Program-made: the position numbers and the translations under genes
Origin: Paraburkholderia sp. BL25I1N1
GTDB lineage: Bacteria; Pseudomonadota; Gammaproteobacteria; Burkholderiales; Burkholderiaceae
NCBI RefSeq assembly: GCF_003002025.1
Contig: NZ_PVZB01000015.1
Coordinates: 185,181-249,180 of the forward strand
DNA: 64,000 bases
Reading direction: 5' to 3'
Notes under the pieces: generated by a model
What the model saw: only the letters and a program-made list of their open reading frames with translations
What the model was told of the DNA's origin: nothing
Database searches by the model: none
Shown here: positions 1 through 8,016 of the stretch, piece after piece
Numbering within the stretch: the stretch's first letter is position 1
How the letters are laid out: each line of letters begins with the position of its first letter

Positions 1-126
1 CAGAATCCAGCGCACGACAGGCGGTTCGGTGACCGGATCGGGCCGGCGCGCGACGTTCAGCGGCGCGCGCGGCGCCACGGCCACGGTTGCGGCAGTACCT
101 GCGTTCTTCACGGAATCGCGGCTCAT
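1..126 (-). CDS. cysW: CysW, sulfate/thiosulfate ABC permease (N-terminus only)
   Basis: Only the first 42 codons lie in the window; the gene runs off the left edge. The visible part is the soluble N-terminus (MSRDSVKNAG...), rich in Ala, Pro and Arg, ending as the first membrane segment begins (PVVRWIL). Identity rests on context: it starts directly after cysT, with its ATG overlapping the cysT stop in an ATGA arrangement, and cysT-cysW is the usual order in sulfate importers. CysW and CysT form the inner-membrane channel, energised by CysA, which is probably just outside the window. No diagnostic permease motif is visible. Confidence 0.75.
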   Translation of the reverse strand, partial: MSRDSVKNAGTAATVAVAPRAPLNVARRPDPVTEPPVVRWIL

Positions 127-1025
127 TGCGCACCTCCGCCGACACCGATCGCCGCGACACTCGCGGCAGCAGGCGCCGGGCCCGCCCCCCCACGACTCGT
201 GCGGCGCTGCAGATACCACTGCAAGGTATTGATAAAGAGCAGCATCAGGAACGACACGACCAGCATCACGACCGCGATCGCAGTCGCACCCGCGTAGTCG
301 TATTGCTCGAGCTTGGTGATGATGAGCAGCGACGTGATTTCCGACTTCATCGGCACGTTGCCGGCGATGAAAATCACCGAGCCGTATTCGCCGAGCGCGC
401 GCGCGAATGCCAGCGCGAAGCCCGTCAGCAGAGCCGGAAACACCGCCGGCAACACCACGCGGCGAAACGTCAGCCAGCGCGATGCGCCCAGGCACGCCGC
501 CGCCTCTTCCTGCTCGCGTTCGAACTCTTCGAGCACCGGCTGCACCGTGCGCACCACGAACGGCAAACCGATGAAAGTCAGCGCGACCAGCACGCCCGCC
601 GGCGTGAACGCGATCTTCAGGCCGAGCGGCTCGAGGAACTGCCCGATCCAGCCGTTGCCCGCGTACACGGCCGCGAGCGAAATACCCGCGACCGAGGTGG
701 GCAGCGCGAACGGCAGATCGACCACGGCATCGACAATGCGCTTGAACGGAAACGTGTAGCGCACCAGCACCCACGCCACCAGAAAGCCGAACACCGCATT
801 GATCAGCGCGCCGCCGAGCGCGGAAAAGAAGGTGAGCCGATACGACGCGAGCACGCGCGGCGAACTCACCGCGCGCACGAACTGGCTCCAGTCGAGCGTG
901 GCGGTCTTGAGAAAGGTCGCCGCAAGCGGAATCAGCACCACGAGGCTCAGATAAGCCACCGTGATGCCGAGTGTCAGGCCAAAACCGGGCAACGCGCTCG
1001 GTTTTCGGAAGGTCAACGTCGTCAT
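123..1025 (-). CDS. cysT: CysT, sulfate/thiosulfate ABC transporter permease
   Basis: A 300-residue integral membrane protein with about six hydrophobic segments, forming half of the sulfate/thiosulfate import channel with CysW. The BPD permease EAA loop is visible near residues 185-205 (EEAAACLGASRWLTFRRVVL). Another family feature is ALGEYGSVIFIAGN, typical of CysT. The start chosen is the ATG giving MTTLTFRKPS; an in-frame start 31 codons upstream would run into the hairpin region and is poor in coding character. It lies downstream of the sulfate-binding protein gene on the same strand, about 170 bp away, and its stop overlaps the cysW start. Length is normal for the family. Control by CysB under sulfur limitation is expected from known relatives but not shown here. 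Confidence 0.95.
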   Translation of the reverse strand: MTTLTFRKPSALPGFGLTLGITVAYLSLVVLIPLAATFLKTATLDWSQFVRAVSSPRVLASYRLTFFSALGGALINAVFGFLVAWVLVRYTFPFKRIVDAVVDLPFALPTSVAGISLAAVYAGNGWIGQFLEPLGLKIAFTPAGVLVALTFIGLPFVVRTVQPVLEEFEREQEEAAACLGASRWLTFRRVVLPAVFPALLTGFALAFARALGEYGSVIFIAGNVPMKSEITSLLIITKLEQYDYAGATAIAVVMLVVSFLMLLFINTLQWYLQRRTSRGGAGPAPAAASVAAIGVGGGAQ

Positions 1026-1084
1026 GCTCGTTACTCGTTCAGGTTGATGCTCGTATTGCCGGCCGCCGGGCCCTGGCGGCCAAA

Positions 1085-1106
1085 AGCGCGCCCCATGGGG
1101 CGCGCT
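1085..1106 (-). terminator. Perfect 22-bp palindrome between sbp and cysT
   Basis: A 22-base perfect GC-rich palindrome (core GCGCCCCATGGGGCGC). Read on the minus strand it is followed by TTTT, so it resembles a weak intrinsic terminator or mRNA-stabilising hairpin. It sits between the binding-protein gene and the permease genes, where partial termination would give more binding protein than permease. Confidence 0.55.
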
Positions 1107-1147
1107 CGGGAGTGACACGTCGCCGCGTCGTGCTGCCTATGTCTATG

Positions 1148-1179
1148 CCTTTGCCTATACCTTTGCCTATACCTTTGCC
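1148..1179. repeat. 12-bp tandem repeat, about 2.7 copies
   Basis: The unit CCTTTGCCTATA occurs twice exactly, followed by a partial third copy, with degenerate copies (CTATGTCTATG) just to the left. It lies between the sulfate-binding protein stop and the hairpin and is not inside a convincing gene. It may be a polymorphic microsatellite; no function is evident. Confidence 0.85.
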
Positions 1180-1198
1180 GATTCCGGCAGCGGGCTTG

Positions 1199-2239
1199 TT
1201 ACTGCGGCTGATAGATCGAATCGAACACGCCGCCGTCGGCAAAGTGCGTTTTCTGCGCGTTGGTCCAGCCGCCGAACGAATCGTCCACCGTGTACAGCTT
1301 CAGCTTCGGAAACTTGGCGGTCAGCTCGGCCGGCACCTTGTTCGAACGCGGACGGTAGAAGTTCTTCGCGGCGATCTCCTGGCCTTGCTCGCTATACAGG
1401 AAGTTCAGGTAAGCCTCCGCGACCTTGCGCGTGCCATGCTTGTCGACGACCTTGTCCACCACGGCGACCGGTGGCTCCGCCAGAATGCTGACCGACGGCA
1501 CCACGATCTCGAACTTCTCCGGACCAAATTCCTTGAGCGACAGGAAGGCTTCGTTTTCCCATGCGATCAGCACGTCGCCAATACCGCGTTGCACGAAGCT
1601 GGTGGTCGCGCCGCGCGCGCCCGAATCCAGCACGCCGGCATTCTTGTACAGCTTGCCGACGAATTCTTTCGCCTTCTGATCATTGCCGCCCGGTTGATGC
1701 TCGGCGTACGCCCACGCCGCGAGGTAGTTCCAGCGCGCGCCGCCCGACGTCTTCGGGTTCGGCGTCACGATCGACACACCCGGCTTGATCAGATCGTCCC
1801 AATCCTTGATGTGCTTCGGGTTGCCCTTGCGCACCAGAAACACGATCGTCGACGTGTACGGCGAGGCGTTATCCGGCAAGCGCTTCTGCCAGCCCTTGTC
1901 CAGCAAACCCTTGTTGGCCAGTGCGTCGATGTCGTAGGCGAGCGCCAGCGTCACCACGTCGGCCTGCAGACCGTCGAGCACCGAGCGCGCCTGGGCGCCC
2001 GAGCCGCCGTGCGACTGCTTGAAGGTGATCGTCTCGCCCGTCTTCGCCTTCCACTCCTTGCCGAACGCCTGGTTGACGTCCTGATACAACTCACGCGTCG
2101 GGTCGTAGGAGACGTTCAGCAGCGTCGTGTCGGCGGCGTGCGCCTGCGCCATCACACCGAGCGCGCCCGCCGCGCCCAATGCGAGCGCCGCGATCAGTTT
2201 CTTCGTCCTGCCTGCCAGCCCCGTACCTTGGTGATTCAT
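1199..2239 (-). CDS. sbp: Periplasmic sulfate-binding protein
   Basis: Substrate-binding component of the sulfate ABC importer, 346 residues, exported to the periplasm. It has a Sec signal peptide: KK, then a hydrophobic stretch (LIAALALGAAGALGVMAQ) and AHA before the mature ADTTLLNVSYDPTRELY. The YDPTRELY motif, the FKQSHGGSGAQARSV segment and the SVPSVSILAEPPVAVVD region are characteristic of the Sbp/CysP family. The start gives MNHQGTGLAG; a start 15 codons upstream lacks a good ribosome site. It is the first gene of the sbp-cysT-cysW operon, diverging from lexA. The AT-rich stretch upstream is a plausible CysB target. Sbp and thiosulfate-binding CysP cannot be separated confidently by eye. 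Confidence 0.93.
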   Translation of the reverse strand: MNHQGTGLAGRTKKLIAALALGAAGALGVMAQAHAADTTLLNVSYDPTRELYQDVNQAFGKEWKAKTGETITFKQSHGGSGAQARSVLDGLQADVVTLALAYDIDALANKGLLDKGWQKRLPDNASPYTSTIVFLVRKGNPKHIKDWDDLIKPGVSIVTPNPKTSGGARWNYLAAWAYAEHQPGGNDQKAKEFVGKLYKNAGVLDSGARGATTSFVQRGIGDVLIAWENEAFLSLKEFGPEKFEIVVPSVSILAEPPVAVVDKVVDKHGTRKVAEAYLNFLYSEQGQEIAAKNFYRPRSNKVPAELTAKFPKLKLYTVDDSFGGWTNAQKTHFADGGVFDSIYQPQ

Positions 2240-2508
2240 GTCAACTTTCTCCGCGTTGTCCGCTGAAACAGCGTGTGGTGTCATCTTGCGTCGCGGTCAC
2301 GTGCACATGAACGTCAACTGGAGGCCCAGTCTATCGAAGGGCTTTCATCATTAAAAATAATGTTTCTTCATTCTTTAATACTCAAAAGTGGTAATGACAG
2401 CTGGATAAGGCGTTGCGGCGCGAAAACGGGTGTTGAAGCATCGCCTGACGACGCCGGAACGCCACCCTTCGCCCCGAACTTAAAGTAAAGCTTGAATTGC
2501 GCCGAATA
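2240..2508. promoter_or_regulatory. Divergent sbp/lexA intergenic region
   Basis: A non-coding stretch between the divergent sbp and lexA genes. Positions about 2345-2395 are strikingly AT-rich (ATTAAAAATAATGTTTCTTC and neighbouring bases) within GC-rich DNA, as expected for a CysB-controlled sulfur-starvation promoter of the sbp operon. I cannot place a CysB site with certainty, because its consensus is loose. Confidence 0.5.
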
Positions 2509-2544
2509 CTGTATAAAAATACAGCCACCTGTTCATACATACAG
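2509..2544 (+). promoter_or_regulatory. Two LexA (SOS) boxes upstream of lexA
   Basis: Two 16-bp sites fit CTGT-N8-ACAG: CTGTATAAAAATACAG at 2509-2524 and CTGTTCATACATACAG at 2529-2544. They are 20 bp apart, so they lie on the same DNA face, and they end 7 bases before the lexA ATG. This is the arrangement for LexA autorepression and SOS induction. Confidence 0.93.
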
Positions 2545-2551
2545 TGGCGCC

Positions 2552-3202
2552 ATGACCAAACTCACCGCACGACAGCAGCAGGTTTTCGATCTGATCCGCA
2601 GGGCTATCGAACGCACCGGCTTTCCGCCCACCCGCGCGGAGATCGCCGCCGAGCTGGGTTTCAGCTCGGCCAATTCGGCAGAAGAACATCTGCGCGCGCT
2701 CGCTCGCAAGGGCGTGATCGAACTCGCGGCCGGCGCATCGCGCGGCATTCGCCTGCTGGCCGGTCCGGAAGACTCGCCGCACCAGTTCACGCTGCCGCAC
2801 GCCAGCATCATGCAACTGTCGCTGCCGCTGATCGGGCGCGTTGCCGCCGGCAGCCCGATCCTCGCGCAGGAACATATCTCGCAGCACTACGCGTGCGACC
2901 CGGCGCTGTTCTCGAGCAAGCCCGATTACCTGCTGAAGGTGCGCGGGCTGTCCATGCGCGACGCGGGCATCTTCGACGGCGACCTGCTCGCGGTGCAGAA
3001 GCGCAGCGAAGCGAAAGACGGTCAGATCATCATTGCCCGGCTCGGCGACGACGTCACGGTCAAGCGCCTGAAGCGCCGGCCGAACGGGCTCGAACTGATC
3101 GCCGAGAACCCCGATTACGAAAACATCTTCGTTGAAACCGGCAGTGCGGAGTTCGCGCTGGAGGGTATCGCCGTGGGGCTGATCCGCCCCGGCGAGTTCT
3201 AA
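2552..3202 (+). CDS. lexA: LexA, SOS-response repressor and self-cleaving protease
   Basis: A 216-residue repressor that blocks DNA-repair genes until RecA filaments trigger its self-cleavage. The N-terminal winged helix covers residues 1-65 (LTARQQQVFDLI, with the recognition helix near SSANSAEEHLRAL). The cleavage site is Ala99-Gly100 (GRVAAGSPI). The catalytic dyad is Ser134 (RGLSMRD) and Lys171 (VKRLKR). The ATG at 2552 was chosen because the two SOS boxes end just before it; an earlier in-frame start would place codons over the operators. Length and motifs are normal for Burkholderiaceae. Autoregulation is evident from the paired boxes. Confidence 0.98.
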   Translation: MTKLTARQQQVFDLIRRAIERTGFPPTRAEIAAELGFSSANSAEEHLRALARKGVIELAAGASRGIRLLAGPEDSPHQFTLPHASIMQLSLPLIGRVAAGSPILAQEHISQHYACDPALFSSKPDYLLKVRGLSMRDAGIFDGDLLAVQKRSEAKDGQIIIARLGDDVTVKRLKRRPNGLELIAENPDYENIFVETGSAEFALEGIAVGLIRPGEF

Positions 3203-3307
3203 CCCAGTTCTAACCCTTTTGCGCGTTCAACAGAATAAAAAGCCGCGTCAATGTCGCATCGACACTGCATCAACGCCGCATCAACGTTGCATCGTCTGGA
3301 GAGTCTC

Positions 3308-3652
3308 ATGGAACGTCTTGCCCGCCTGCTGCCCTTTCGCCAGTTCGGTCGTCTGCGTCACCTTCGCAAGCTGGTGCCCTGCTCATTGATCGAGGCGGCC
3401 ACGCGCAGCACACCGTCGCTGTTCGACTCGCCCGAGGCTGCGTCGAGCTTGCCTTCGTCGTTGCCGGCGTTTGCCCGCGTGTCGTTGAATTCCGGCCTGA
3501 ATACGGCTGAACCGGCGCGTCGCGCACCGGTGCGGGTCTATCACGGGCCGTCGCGTCTCATCATGGTCGGCACGATGGACGCAGTTTGCCGCATGATCGA
3601 CCGCTGCATCGCCGACGAAGCCAACGTCCATGGCGCGGTGTTCGAGTCGTGA
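3308..3652 (+). CDS. Hypothetical protein, 114 aa
   Basis: I do not recognise a family. The protein starts MERLARLLPF after a good GGAGAG ribosome site, has a Ser/Pro-rich middle, and a more conserved-looking C-terminal part (VYHGPSRLIMVGTMDAVCRMIDRCI) that may be a small folded domain. No signal peptide, membrane helix or metal motif is visible. It lies 105 bp downstream of lexA on the same strand, but no SOS box precedes it. Coding reality is supported by the ribosome site, GC3 pattern and spacing; function is unknown. Confidence 0.65.
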   Translation: MERLARLLPFRQFGRLRHLRKLVPCSLIEAATRSTPSLFDSPEAASSLPSSLPAFARVSLNSGLNTAEPARRAPVRVYHGPSRLIMVGTMDAVCRMIDRCIADEANVHGAVFES

Positions 3653-3753
3653 TGACCCTGTCTTGAGCGGGCGGCGAGAGATTGCATTGCGTGGGATCGT
3701 TTTCGCGTGGCCGTGGTCCACGTTAGATCACACCTGATGGAGAGTCCCACTCG

Positions 3754-4416
3754 ATGGCAGTTCCGAAACATACTCAACGCGGCAGCAGAGGCGGCGCCAC
3801 AAAGCCGCTGATCGTCACACTCGTCGTGATCGTGGTGATCGCCGCACTGGGGTTTGCTTATGCGTCGCCGTACATCGCGCTGAACAATCTCAAACGCGCG
3901 GCCGATGCGCGCGACGCGCAAACGGTCAATCAGTACGTCGACTTCCCCGCGTTGCGTGAGAGCCTCAAGGAACAGGTCGCCGGCCTGCTGACACGCCGGC
4001 TTGGCGCGCACAGCAACGGCAATCCATTGGCCGCCATTGGCGCGATGATCGGCGTCGCATTGATTGGCCCGCTCGTGGATGCCTACGCCACACCGGACGG
4101 TGTCGCGGCCTTGCTGAACGGCATGCCGCCGCGCGGCGATCCGGGTGAGCGGCCGCCCGCGCCGCCGGCCGCGAACAAACCGTCCGACGCCGCCGCGACC
4201 GCACCGGCGCCGGCAGCGCCTCCTGCCGGCAACGCGGCGAATGGGAATGCCAACGCCACGCCCCCGCAACCGCCGCAGACTAGCGCGGGCTATCGTGGGC
4301 TCAACGAGTTTGTCGTCACGTACCAGCATGGCGCCGGCGACGCGCGTTACTCAGCGATCTTTCAGCGCGAAGGGATATTCACGTGGAAGCTGGCCGCGGT
4401 GAATCTGAACGAGTGA
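3754..4416 (+). CDS. DUF2939 family membrane-anchored protein
   Basis: 220 residues, with one N-terminal membrane segment (residues about 18-40, KPLIVTLVVIVVIAALGF). The ASPYIALNNLKRAADARDAQTVNQYVDFPALRESLKEQ segment that follows is the DUF2939 hallmark (a Tyr/Asp-rich helix with YVDFPALR). A long Ala/Pro/Asn-rich linker (about residues 128-180) precedes a C-terminal beta-rich part (YRGLNEFVVTYQ...FTWKLAAVNL). It is probably an inner-membrane protein facing the periplasm. The family has no established function. A GGAGAG ribosome site lies ahead of the ATG. It stands alone, facing a convergent universal stress gene. Confidence 0.85.
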   Translation: MAVPKHTQRGSRGGATKPLIVTLVVIVVIAALGFAYASPYIALNNLKRAADARDAQTVNQYVDFPALRESLKEQVAGLLTRRLGAHSNGNPLAAIGAMIGVALIGPLVDAYATPDGVAALLNGMPPRGDPGERPPAPPAANKPSDAAATAPAPAAPPAGNAANGNANATPPQPPQTSAGYRGLNEFVVTYQHGAGDARYSAIFQREGIFTWKLAAVNLNE

Positions 4417-4470
4417 TCGCGGCAGGTCGGCTTTGTTTGGGCGCGGATCCCGTGATCGCGCCAATTATTT

Positions 4471-4500
4471 GGCGAGTCGCGGCGAGTCGCGGCGAGTCGT
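4471..4500. repeat. 10-bp tandem repeat, three copies
   Basis: GGCGAGTCGC is repeated twice exactly, then GGCGAGTCGT, between the DUF2939 gene and the convergent stress-protein gene. It is too short for a regulatory claim and is probably replication slippage. Confidence 0.85.
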
Positions 4501-4590
4501 TCAGCGACTTCGTTATGGCGTCGAGGCCACCGGGTAGTGAGGCCGGAGTACCCGGCCGCCAGCCAACCGCCCACAATGGCGACATGCGCA

Positions 4591-5055
4591 TCAAGCCGCC
4601 GCTTGCTGCTGCTCCTGCGCCGAAGAACACGCCACCAGAATGCTGCACGAGACACGGTCGAGCAGCGGCGTATTGCCCGCGCCCATCCACCATCGCGACA
4701 AACCCGTGCGGCAACGGTGGCCGACCACGACCAGGTCGACATGCAGTTCATTGGCGAGGGTGGCGATCTCATCGATCGGATGGCCGAATGCAAAATGCCC
4801 TTGTGCGGTGACGCCTCGCTCGGTGAGCCAATCGACGCCTTCCTGCAGAATGTCGCGCGCGGTCTTTTCGAAACTGCCACAGGCCACGTCGGTCAGCAGG
4901 CCCGCGCTTTGCGCAATACTCGAGCGCATGTCGACGACGGAAAGCAAATGGGTTTCCGCTTTCAGATCCAACGCCAGGTCGGCGCCGCAACGGAGTGCTT
5001 TGCGGCCTTCGCGCGAGCCGTCGTAGCACAGCAGGATTTTCTGGTAGCTCGCCAT
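4591..5055 (-). CDS. Universal stress protein (UspA family)
   Basis: A single-domain 154-residue Usp protein, cytoplasmic and usually dimeric. The N-terminal KILLCYDGSREGRKAL strand-loop and the C-terminal VVVGHRCRTGLSRWWMGAGNTPLLDRVSCSILV segment match the family. The usual ATP-binding signature G-x2-G-x9-G-S/T is altered here: GHRCRTGLSRWWMGAGNTPLL carries N-T where G-S is typical. ATP binding is therefore uncertain. A GGGAG ribosome site precedes the ATG. There is a short Gln/Ala tail (SSAQEQQQAAA). It is monocistronic; physiological role unknown beyond general stress tolerance. Confidence 0.92.
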   Translation of the reverse strand: MASYQKILLCYDGSREGRKALRCGADLALDLKAETHLLSVVDMRSSIAQSAGLLTDVACGSFEKTARDILQEGVDWLTERGVTAQGHFAFGHPIDEIATLANELHVDLVVVGHRCRTGLSRWWMGAGNTPLLDRVSCSILVACSSAQEQQQAAA

Positions 5056-5343
5056 GATTTTTCTCCCTTCGCGCGGGACGCGCGATTCTCAATTAATCAT
5101 GGTGCGCCGCAATTCAGGTTGCAAGGGATGGAAAACGCTAACTGTGCGCTGACCGCCCTCTAACCACGCCCTAAACAGGTGCGCGAGCCGCTCGGAGGGT
5201 CGCCGCGCGCCGATGCCGCAGTGCAAGAAACCGGCTTCGCATTGTCGGGGCGAACCAACAGCGTCCCGCCTATGCCCTAGAATAGGCCGCCTCCCCCGGC
5301 CACTCACGTCATTCACGCCCTTCCTTGGAGACTTGTTCGATCC

Positions 5344-6258
5344 ATGCCCGAAGCCGCCATCGAATTTCATCAGGTCAAAAAAAGCTACGGCGAAAAAACG
5401 GTCGTCGATGGACTGTCGTTTCATGTCAACGCCGGCGAATGCTTCGGCCTGCTCGGCCCGAACGGAGCGGGCAAGACCACCACGTTGCGTATGCTGCTCG
5501 GCATCGCTGCGCCGGATGCGGGCACGATCCGTCTGTGCGGCGAGCCGATCCCCGGCCGCGCGCGCGTGGCACGGGCGCGCGTCGGCGTGGTGCCGCAGTT
5601 CGACAATCTCGATCCCGACTTCACGGTGCGTGAGAACCTGCTGGTGTTCGGCCGCTACTTCGGTTTGAGCGCCGCGCAATGCCGTGCGATGGCGCCTTCG
5701 CTGCTCGAATTCGCGCGGCTCGAAAGCAAGGCGGACGCGCGCGTGAGCGAGTTGTCCGGCGGCATGAAGCGGCGCCTCACGCTGGCGCGCGCGCTCGTCA
5801 ACGATCCCGATGTGCTGATCATGGACGAACCGACCACCGGCCTCGATCCGCAGGCGCGGCATCTGATCTGGGAGCGGCTGCGCTCGCTGCTCGCGCGCGG
5901 CAAGACCATTCTGCTGACCACGCACTTCATGGAAGAAGCCGAACGCCTTTGCCACCGGCTGTGCGTGATCGAGGAAGGACGCAAGATCGCCGAAGGCGCG
6001 CCGAGCGCGTTGATCGCTTCCGAGATCGGTTGCGATGTGATCGAGATCTTCGGACCCGACCCGGTCGCGTTGCGCGATGAACTGGCGCCGCTCGTCGAGC
6101 GCACCGAGATCAGCGGCGAGACGCTGTTCTGCTATGTCAACGACGCGCAGCCGGTGCATGCGCGGCTCAAGCAGCGCGCGGATCTGCGCTATCTGCATCG
6201 ACCGGCGAATCTGGAAGATGTGTTCCTGCGGCTCACGGGCCGCGAGATGCAGGATTGA
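5344..6258 (+). CDS. nodI: NodI-like ABC transporter ATPase
   Basis: Cytoplasmic ATP-binding subunit of an ABC-2 type exporter, 304 residues. Walker A is at residues 38-46 (GPNGAGKTT), the signature is LSGGMKRRLTLARAL, and Walker B is VLIMDEPTTGLDP, followed by the H-loop TTHFMEEA. The close resemblance to NodI (DRA family) includes GVVPQFDNLDPDFTVRENL. It precedes a NodJ-like permease by 104 bp. In rhizobia NodIJ secretes lipochitin oligosaccharide. Here no nodABC genes are visible, so the substrate is probably another polysaccharide or lipid; related pairs are widespread in non-nodulating Burkholderiaceae. Confidence 0.93.
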   Translation: MPEAAIEFHQVKKSYGEKTVVDGLSFHVNAGECFGLLGPNGAGKTTTLRMLLGIAAPDAGTIRLCGEPIPGRARVARARVGVVPQFDNLDPDFTVRENLLVFGRYFGLSAAQCRAMAPSLLEFARLESKADARVSELSGGMKRRLTLARALVNDPDVLIMDEPTTGLDPQARHLIWERLRSLLARGKTILLTTHFMEEAERLCHRLCVIEEGRKIAEGAPSALIASEIGCDVIEIFGPDPVALRDELAPLVERTEISGETLFCYVNDAQPVHARLKQRADLRYLHRPANLEDVFLRLTGREMQD

Positions 6259-6362
6259 AGCGCATCGGTCGAGACCGGCATCGCACGCAACGCCCTGCAA
6301 CTACAACGACGCCCTGACAGAAACCACGCAGGGACACGCACGAGACACGCACGAGACCCGCA

Positions 6363-7190
6363 ATGGACGCACGCACCTACGAAACGACCGGCGACACGCC
6401 ATCGAATCAGGAAGCCTTCGCCGCCTTCCCCGCGAACGCCAGCAACTGGATCGCGGTGTGGCGCCGCAACTATCTGGTGTGGAAGAAACTCGCGATCGCC
6501 TCGATGTTCGGCAACCTGGCCGACCCGATGATCTATCTGTTCGGCCTCGGCTTCGGGCTGGGGCTGATGGTCGGCCATGTCGACGGCGTGTCGTATATCG
6601 CGTTTCTCGCGGCGGGCACGGTGGCCTCGAGCGTGATGATGTCGGCGAGTTTCGAGTCGATGTATTCGGGCTTCTCGCGCATGCATGTGCAGCGCACCTG
6701 GGAAGCGATCATGCATACGCCGCTGACGCTCGGCGACATCGTGCTCGGCGAGGTGATCTGGGCCGCCAGCAAATCGGTGCTCTCGGGCGCGGCGATCATG
6801 CTGGTGGCAGGCGCATTGGGCTACGCGAATTTCCCGTCGATGCTGCTGGCCTTGCCGGTCATCGTGCTGACCGGGCTTGCGTTCGCGAGCATCGCGATGG
6901 TCGTGACGGCGCTCGCGCCTTCGTACGACTTCTTCATGTTTTACCAGACGCTGGTATTGACGCCGATGCTGCTGCTATCGGGCGTGTTCTTTCCGGTCTC
7001 GCAACTGCCTGCCGTTGCGCGGGGCGCAACCCAGATATTGCCGTTGGCGCATGCGGTCGACCTGATGCGGCCGGCCATGCTGGGTCGGCCCGTCGATAAT
7101 GCGCTGTTGCATATCGCTGTGCTGGCCGCGTATGCACTCGGCGGGTTTATCGTGTCGGCGATTCTGTTTCGCCGCCGGATGATGAAGTAG
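6363..7190 (+). CDS. nodJ: NodJ-like ABC-2 transporter permease
   Basis: Inner-membrane permease partner of the NodI-like ATPase, 275 residues with about six membrane segments. The N-terminal soluble part (residues 1-35) leads into NWIAVWRRNYLVWKKLAIASMFGNLADPMIYLFGLGFGLG, which is highly typical of NodJ/ABC-2 permeases. The later TPMLLLSGVFFPVSQLP segment is the ABC-2 signature region. The C-terminus ends RRRMMK. It is probably co-transcribed with the upstream gene. The exported substrate is not identifiable from sequence. Confidence 0.92.
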   Translation: MDARTYETTGDTPSNQEAFAAFPANASNWIAVWRRNYLVWKKLAIASMFGNLADPMIYLFGLGFGLGLMVGHVDGVSYIAFLAAGTVASSVMMSASFESMYSGFSRMHVQRTWEAIMHTPLTLGDIVLGEVIWAASKSVLSGAAIMLVAGALGYANFPSMLLALPVIVLTGLAFASIAMVVTALAPSYDFFMFYQTLVLTPMLLLSGVFFPVSQLPAVARGATQILPLAHAVDLMRPAMLGRPVDNALLHIAVLAAYALGGFIVSAILFRRRMMK

Positions 7191-7219
7191 GTTTTCCGGC
7201 CGTCAACCATAACAGACGC

Positions 7220-7259
7220 CAGGCGCTGATCGCCGCGCCCGACGAAACATCAGCGCCTG
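7220..7259. terminator. Inverted repeat between convergent genes
   Basis: CAGGCGCTGAT and ATCAGCGCCTG form an 11-bp stem around an 18-base loop between nodJ (plus) and the next gene (minus). There is no clear T-run on either strand. It is probably a bidirectional transcription end or mRNA-stabilising hairpin. Confidence 0.5.
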
Positions 7260-7276
7260 CCGCGAGCCGGACCCGC

Positions 7277-7699
7277 TCAGTCCTCGTCATCCGTCCACGG
7301 AATGTCCACGTCGGAGATAAACGCCACCGTGGCGAACGGGCCGCCGTCCTGACGCCCGATCTTGCCGTCGGCGCGCTGCCACTCGACCCGGAACACCGTG
7401 CCCGGATCGTCGGCGATCAGGCGGACCGTGCGCACTTCATCCGGATCGGCCTCTTCGACGGGGCCATCGAGCGAGATCTGCAGCTCCTGCGGCCACAGGC
7501 CATCGGCCGGATCGTAGATCTTGTCGCCGTCGGGAATCAGGGTGAAGGCTTCCACGCCGATGGTGGCCGACGCGTCCACGATCATCTTGCCCAACGCGCG
7601 CAGCAATGCCGTCGCCCGCGCCGAATTCGCCTGACGGATGGCCAGATCCCCGCGCGTCAGCGCCTGCTCAAGTTTTGGGTTTGTTTTTTGTTGCGCCAT
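7277..7699 (-). CDS. Conserved hypothetical protein, 140 aa
   Basis: Family not recognised. An N-terminal helical part (residues 1-45, LEQALTRGDLAIRQANSARATALLRALGKMIVDASATIG) precedes an acidic beta-rich C-terminus (VEEADPDEVRTVRLIADDPGTVFRVEWQ...VDIPWTDDED). No signal or membrane segment is seen, so it is probably cytoplasmic. The codon pattern is normal for the genome. It stands alone between convergent nodJ and a LysR gene. Confidence 0.8.
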   Translation of the reverse strand: MAQQKTNPKLEQALTRGDLAIRQANSARATALLRALGKMIVDASATIGVEAFTLIPDGDKIYDPADGLWPQELQISLDGPVEEADPDEVRTVRLIADDPGTVFRVEWQRADGKIGRQDGGPFATVAFISDVDIPWTDDED

Positions 7700-8016
7700 T
7701 CGATGTCCTGGGTCCTATCGCTCTGTTGTGGACGGCGCGCGAATTCGAGCGCGCGCCGCTCTCCATTTTTCGGGCTGAATCCTACCATCGCCATGCACTG
7801 CAGCATTGCCGGTCATGCACTGCGGCGCTTTCAGCCCACCCCGTCCACCACAGTTTAGGTCGTGATTCGCGATCCGGCTGCAACATTTGCCTTTCAATCG
7901 GTCGCGAATCGATCGCTATCGCACGCATGTCGCCGGCCTGGTTGGTCGCGCGCAGGCCGTCGTCATCGCAGTCTCGCCGGCTTGATGCCGCGTGGATTGT
8001 CCAAGCGCTGCGGCCG
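7700..8016. other. Intergenic gap, 317 bp, no gene seen
   Basis: It lies between two minus-strand genes. It contains a direct repeat CATGCACTGC (near 7794 and 7814) and an inverted pair GATTCGCGA/TCGCGAATC (about 7863 and 7903). It must carry the promoter of the 140-aa hypothetical gene. Open frames here lack ribosome sites and look spurious. Confidence 0.6.

Noticed and set aside
5344..7190. A nodulation gene cluster
   Set aside because: Only the exporter pair is present. No nodA, nodB, nodC or nod box was seen nearby.
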